Source of the DNA: an uncultured Coriobacteriaceae bacterium
Lineage (GTDB): Bacteria > Actinomycetota > Coriobacteriia > Coriobacteriales > QAMH01
Length of the DNA stretch: 5,823 nt
Assembly: GCA_902796975.1 (NCBI GenBank)
Contig: CADBRF010000066.1
Coordinates: 1-5,823, forward strand
Direction: 5' to 3'
The translations under genes and the position numbers were made by a program. The first letter of the stretch is position 1; the number at the start of each line of letters is the position of its first letter. The notes beneath the pieces were generated by a model, which was not told the DNA's origin, made no database searches, and saw nothing but the letters and a program-made list of their open reading frames with translations. Of this stretch, positions 4,553-5,823 are shown piece by piece.

Positions 4553-5823
4553 GCCTGCCTCCCTTTGGTTTTCACGGCTTCAAAGTGGCAGGCGTCACGG
4601 CAGCTGCCGCACGCGATGCACTTGCCCGGGTCGATGATGTGCGGCTGCTTCTTCTCTCCTGAGATCGCCTCAGCTGGGCAGGCGCGCTGGCAGGCACCGC
4701 AGCCCGTGCATGTGTCCGGGTCGATGACGAACGTGGTGAGCTTGGGGCAGATGCCAGCAGGGCACCGGTGCTCCTTGATATGCGCCTCGTATTCATCGCG
4801 GAAGAACTTGATTGTTGTCATAACGGGGTTGGGAGCGGTCTTTCCCAGCGCGCACAGCGAAGCGTTCTGCATGGTGTGGCCGATGCGCTGGAGCAGCTCG
4901 ATATCGCCCTCCTGACCACGGCCCTCGCAGATGTCGGTGAGAATGGCGAGCATCTGGCGCAAGCCCTCGCGGCAGGGTGTGCACTTGCCGCAGGATTCCT
5001 CGCAGAGGAATTCCACGTAGTAGCGGGTGACTTCGACCATGCAGGAGCGGTCGTCCATGACGATCATGCCGCCGGAGCCCATCATGGCTCCGTACTTCTT
5101 GAGCGTATCGAAATCGACGGGAAGGTCGAGCAGGCCCTCGGGAATGCAGCCGCCCGATGGACCGCCTGTCTGGATGGCCTTAAAGGGGCGATCGCCCTGG
5201 ATGCCGCCGCCGATATCGTAGATGAGGGTGCGCAGGGTAGTGCCCATCGGCACTTCGACAAGGCCCGTGTTCTTGACCTTGCCAACCATGGCGAAGACCT
5301 TGGTGCCCTTGGATTTCTCCGTGCCGAGCTCGGCGTATTTCGCTCCGCCCTCCCGCAGGATCACCGGGATGGAGGCGAGCGTTTCCACGTTGTTGAGAAC
5401 CGTGGGCTTCTCGAAGAGACCGCTCTGAACGCTGCGGATGTACTTGGGGCGCGGCTCGCCCACGCGGCCTTCGATGGACGCCATGAGAGCCGTGGACTCG
5501 CCACAGACGAAGGCGCCGCCGCCTCGCACGATGGAGAGGTCAAGCTTGTGGTCCGTCCCCATGATGTGCTCGCCCAGGATACCTTGCGCATAGGCGTCGT
5601 CGATAGCATGGTGAATGTGGTCGCGGGCGAGCGCGTATTCATCGCGGATGTAGAAGATGCCGGTCTCGGCGCCAATGGCGAGCGCGCCGATGATCATGCC
5701 CTCGATGACCGCATGGGGGTCGCCTTCCATGGTGGAGCCATCCATGAACGCGCCCGGGTCACCTTCGTCGCCGTTGCAGACGATGTACTTGGGGAAGTTG
5801 TCGTAGCTTGCCGCGCTCTCCCA
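4549..5823 (-). CDS. NuoF/HydB/HylB-like NADH-binding FMN iron-sulfur subunit, N-terminus beyond window
   Basis: The frame is open to the right edge; 424 residues are visible (Trp encoded at 5823 counted as 1). An internal ATG at 5745 is not the start, because the reading before it (CNGDEGDPGAF, residues 16-26) is the conserved NADH/FMN-site motif. Then come the glycine-rich GGGAFVCGESTAL (101-113), KPTVLNNVETLA (139-150), an SLBB domain around VPMGTTLRTLIYDIGGGI (191-208), and GGPSGGCIP (220-228). The N3-type 4Fe-4S cluster ligands are Cys278, Cys281 and Cys284 (CGKCTPC) plus Cys324 in SLCALGKTAPNP. A CPAGIC motif (354-359) precedes a C-terminal ferredoxin domain with CTGCGACQRACP and CIACGSCRDAC (372-382 and 402-412). 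That ferredoxin extension is absent from complex I NuoF and typical of HydB/HndC-type diaphorase subunits in bifurcating hydrogenases and formate dehydrogenases. It should oxidise or reduce NAD(H) through FMN. The missing part is the N-terminal third, possibly with a thioredoxin-like 2Fe-2S domain. Confidence 0.95.
   Translation of the reverse strand, partial: WESAASYDNFPKYIVCNGDEGDPGAFMDGSTMEGDPHAVIEGMIIGALAIGAETGIFYIRDEYALARDHIHHAIDDAYAQGILGEHIMGTDHKLDLSIVRGGGAFVCGESTALMASIEGRVGEPRPKYIRSVQSGLFEKPTVLNNVETLASIPVILREGGAKYAELGTEKSKGTKVFAMVGKVKNTGLVEVPMGTTLRTLIYDIGGGIQGDRPFKAIQTGGPSGGCIPEGLLDLPVDFDTLKKYGAMMGSGGMIVMDDRSCMVEVTRYYVEFLCEESCGKCTPCREGLRQMLAILTDICEGRGQEGDIELLQRIGHTMQNASLCALGKTAPNPVMTTIKFFRDEYEAHIKEHRCPAGICPKLTTFVIDPDTCTGCGACQRACPAEAISGEKKQPHIIDPGKCIACGSCRDACHFEAVKTKGRQA

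Noticed and set aside
3893..4915. 340-codon open frame on the + strand
   Set aside because: It crosses the boundary of two well-supported - strand iron-sulfur genes and has no domain pattern; it is a codon-bias shadow.

Overview
The window is about 58% GC. It holds six protein-coding genes: two on the + strand at the left (one certain membrane transporter, one small ArsC-fold protein) and four on the - strand, the last of which runs off the right edge. Gene content (strictly anaerobic NAD-linked iron-sulfur electron transfer, a stand-alone ThiF-type activating enzyme, a PLP aldolase) and base composition suggest a moderately high-GC gut-type anaerobe. A member of the Coriobacteriia/Eggerthellaceae is my best guess, but that is an inference from style, not from a marker gene.

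Layout. 1-208: AT-richer non-coding DNA with a small cluster of TAGTCAA-type boxes. 209-1117 (+): ten-helix EamA/DMT-family permease. 1231-1572 (+): 113-residue ArsC/Spx-fold protein with no cysteine at all. 1573-1663: convergent intergenic spacer holding the first copy of a 31-bp hairpin repeat. 1664-2716 (-): threonine-aldolase-family PLP enzyme. 2717-2996: 280-bp spacer with two further repeat copies in opposite orientation and a small inverted repeat upstream of the aldolase. 2997-3701 (-): short ThiF/MoeB/HesA-type adenylating enzyme. 3702-3793: spacer with a strong two-part hairpin. 3794-4552 (-): 2Fe-2S/2x4Fe-4S electron-transfer subunit. 4549-5823 (-): NuoF/HydB-type NADH-FMN-FeS subunit, N-terminus outside the window.

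Functional picture. The right half is an operon read right to left. The NADH-oxidising flavoprotein and the NuoG/HoxU-like iron-sulfur subunit overlap by 4 nt (ATGA) and together make a soluble diaphorase module. The ThiF-like protein that follows is the kind that activates a MoaD/ThiS-type sulfur carrier. Taken together, I infer that the module feeds a molybdenum or tungsten enzyme (NAD-linked formate dehydrogenase or aldehyde oxidoreductase type) encoded upstream, beyond the right edge. No such catalytic subunit is visible here. The permease, ArsC-like gene and aldolase look like independent transcription units.

The least ordinary signals are: the 31-bp hairpin repeat (three intergenic copies, two of them forming a 31-bp inverted pair), whose base changes mostly keep pairing as G-U wobbles on one strand only; the cysteine-free ArsC-family protein; and the hairpin between the iron-sulfur subunit and the ThiF-like gene. 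I saw no RNA genes, CRISPR array, insertion sequence or phage gene.
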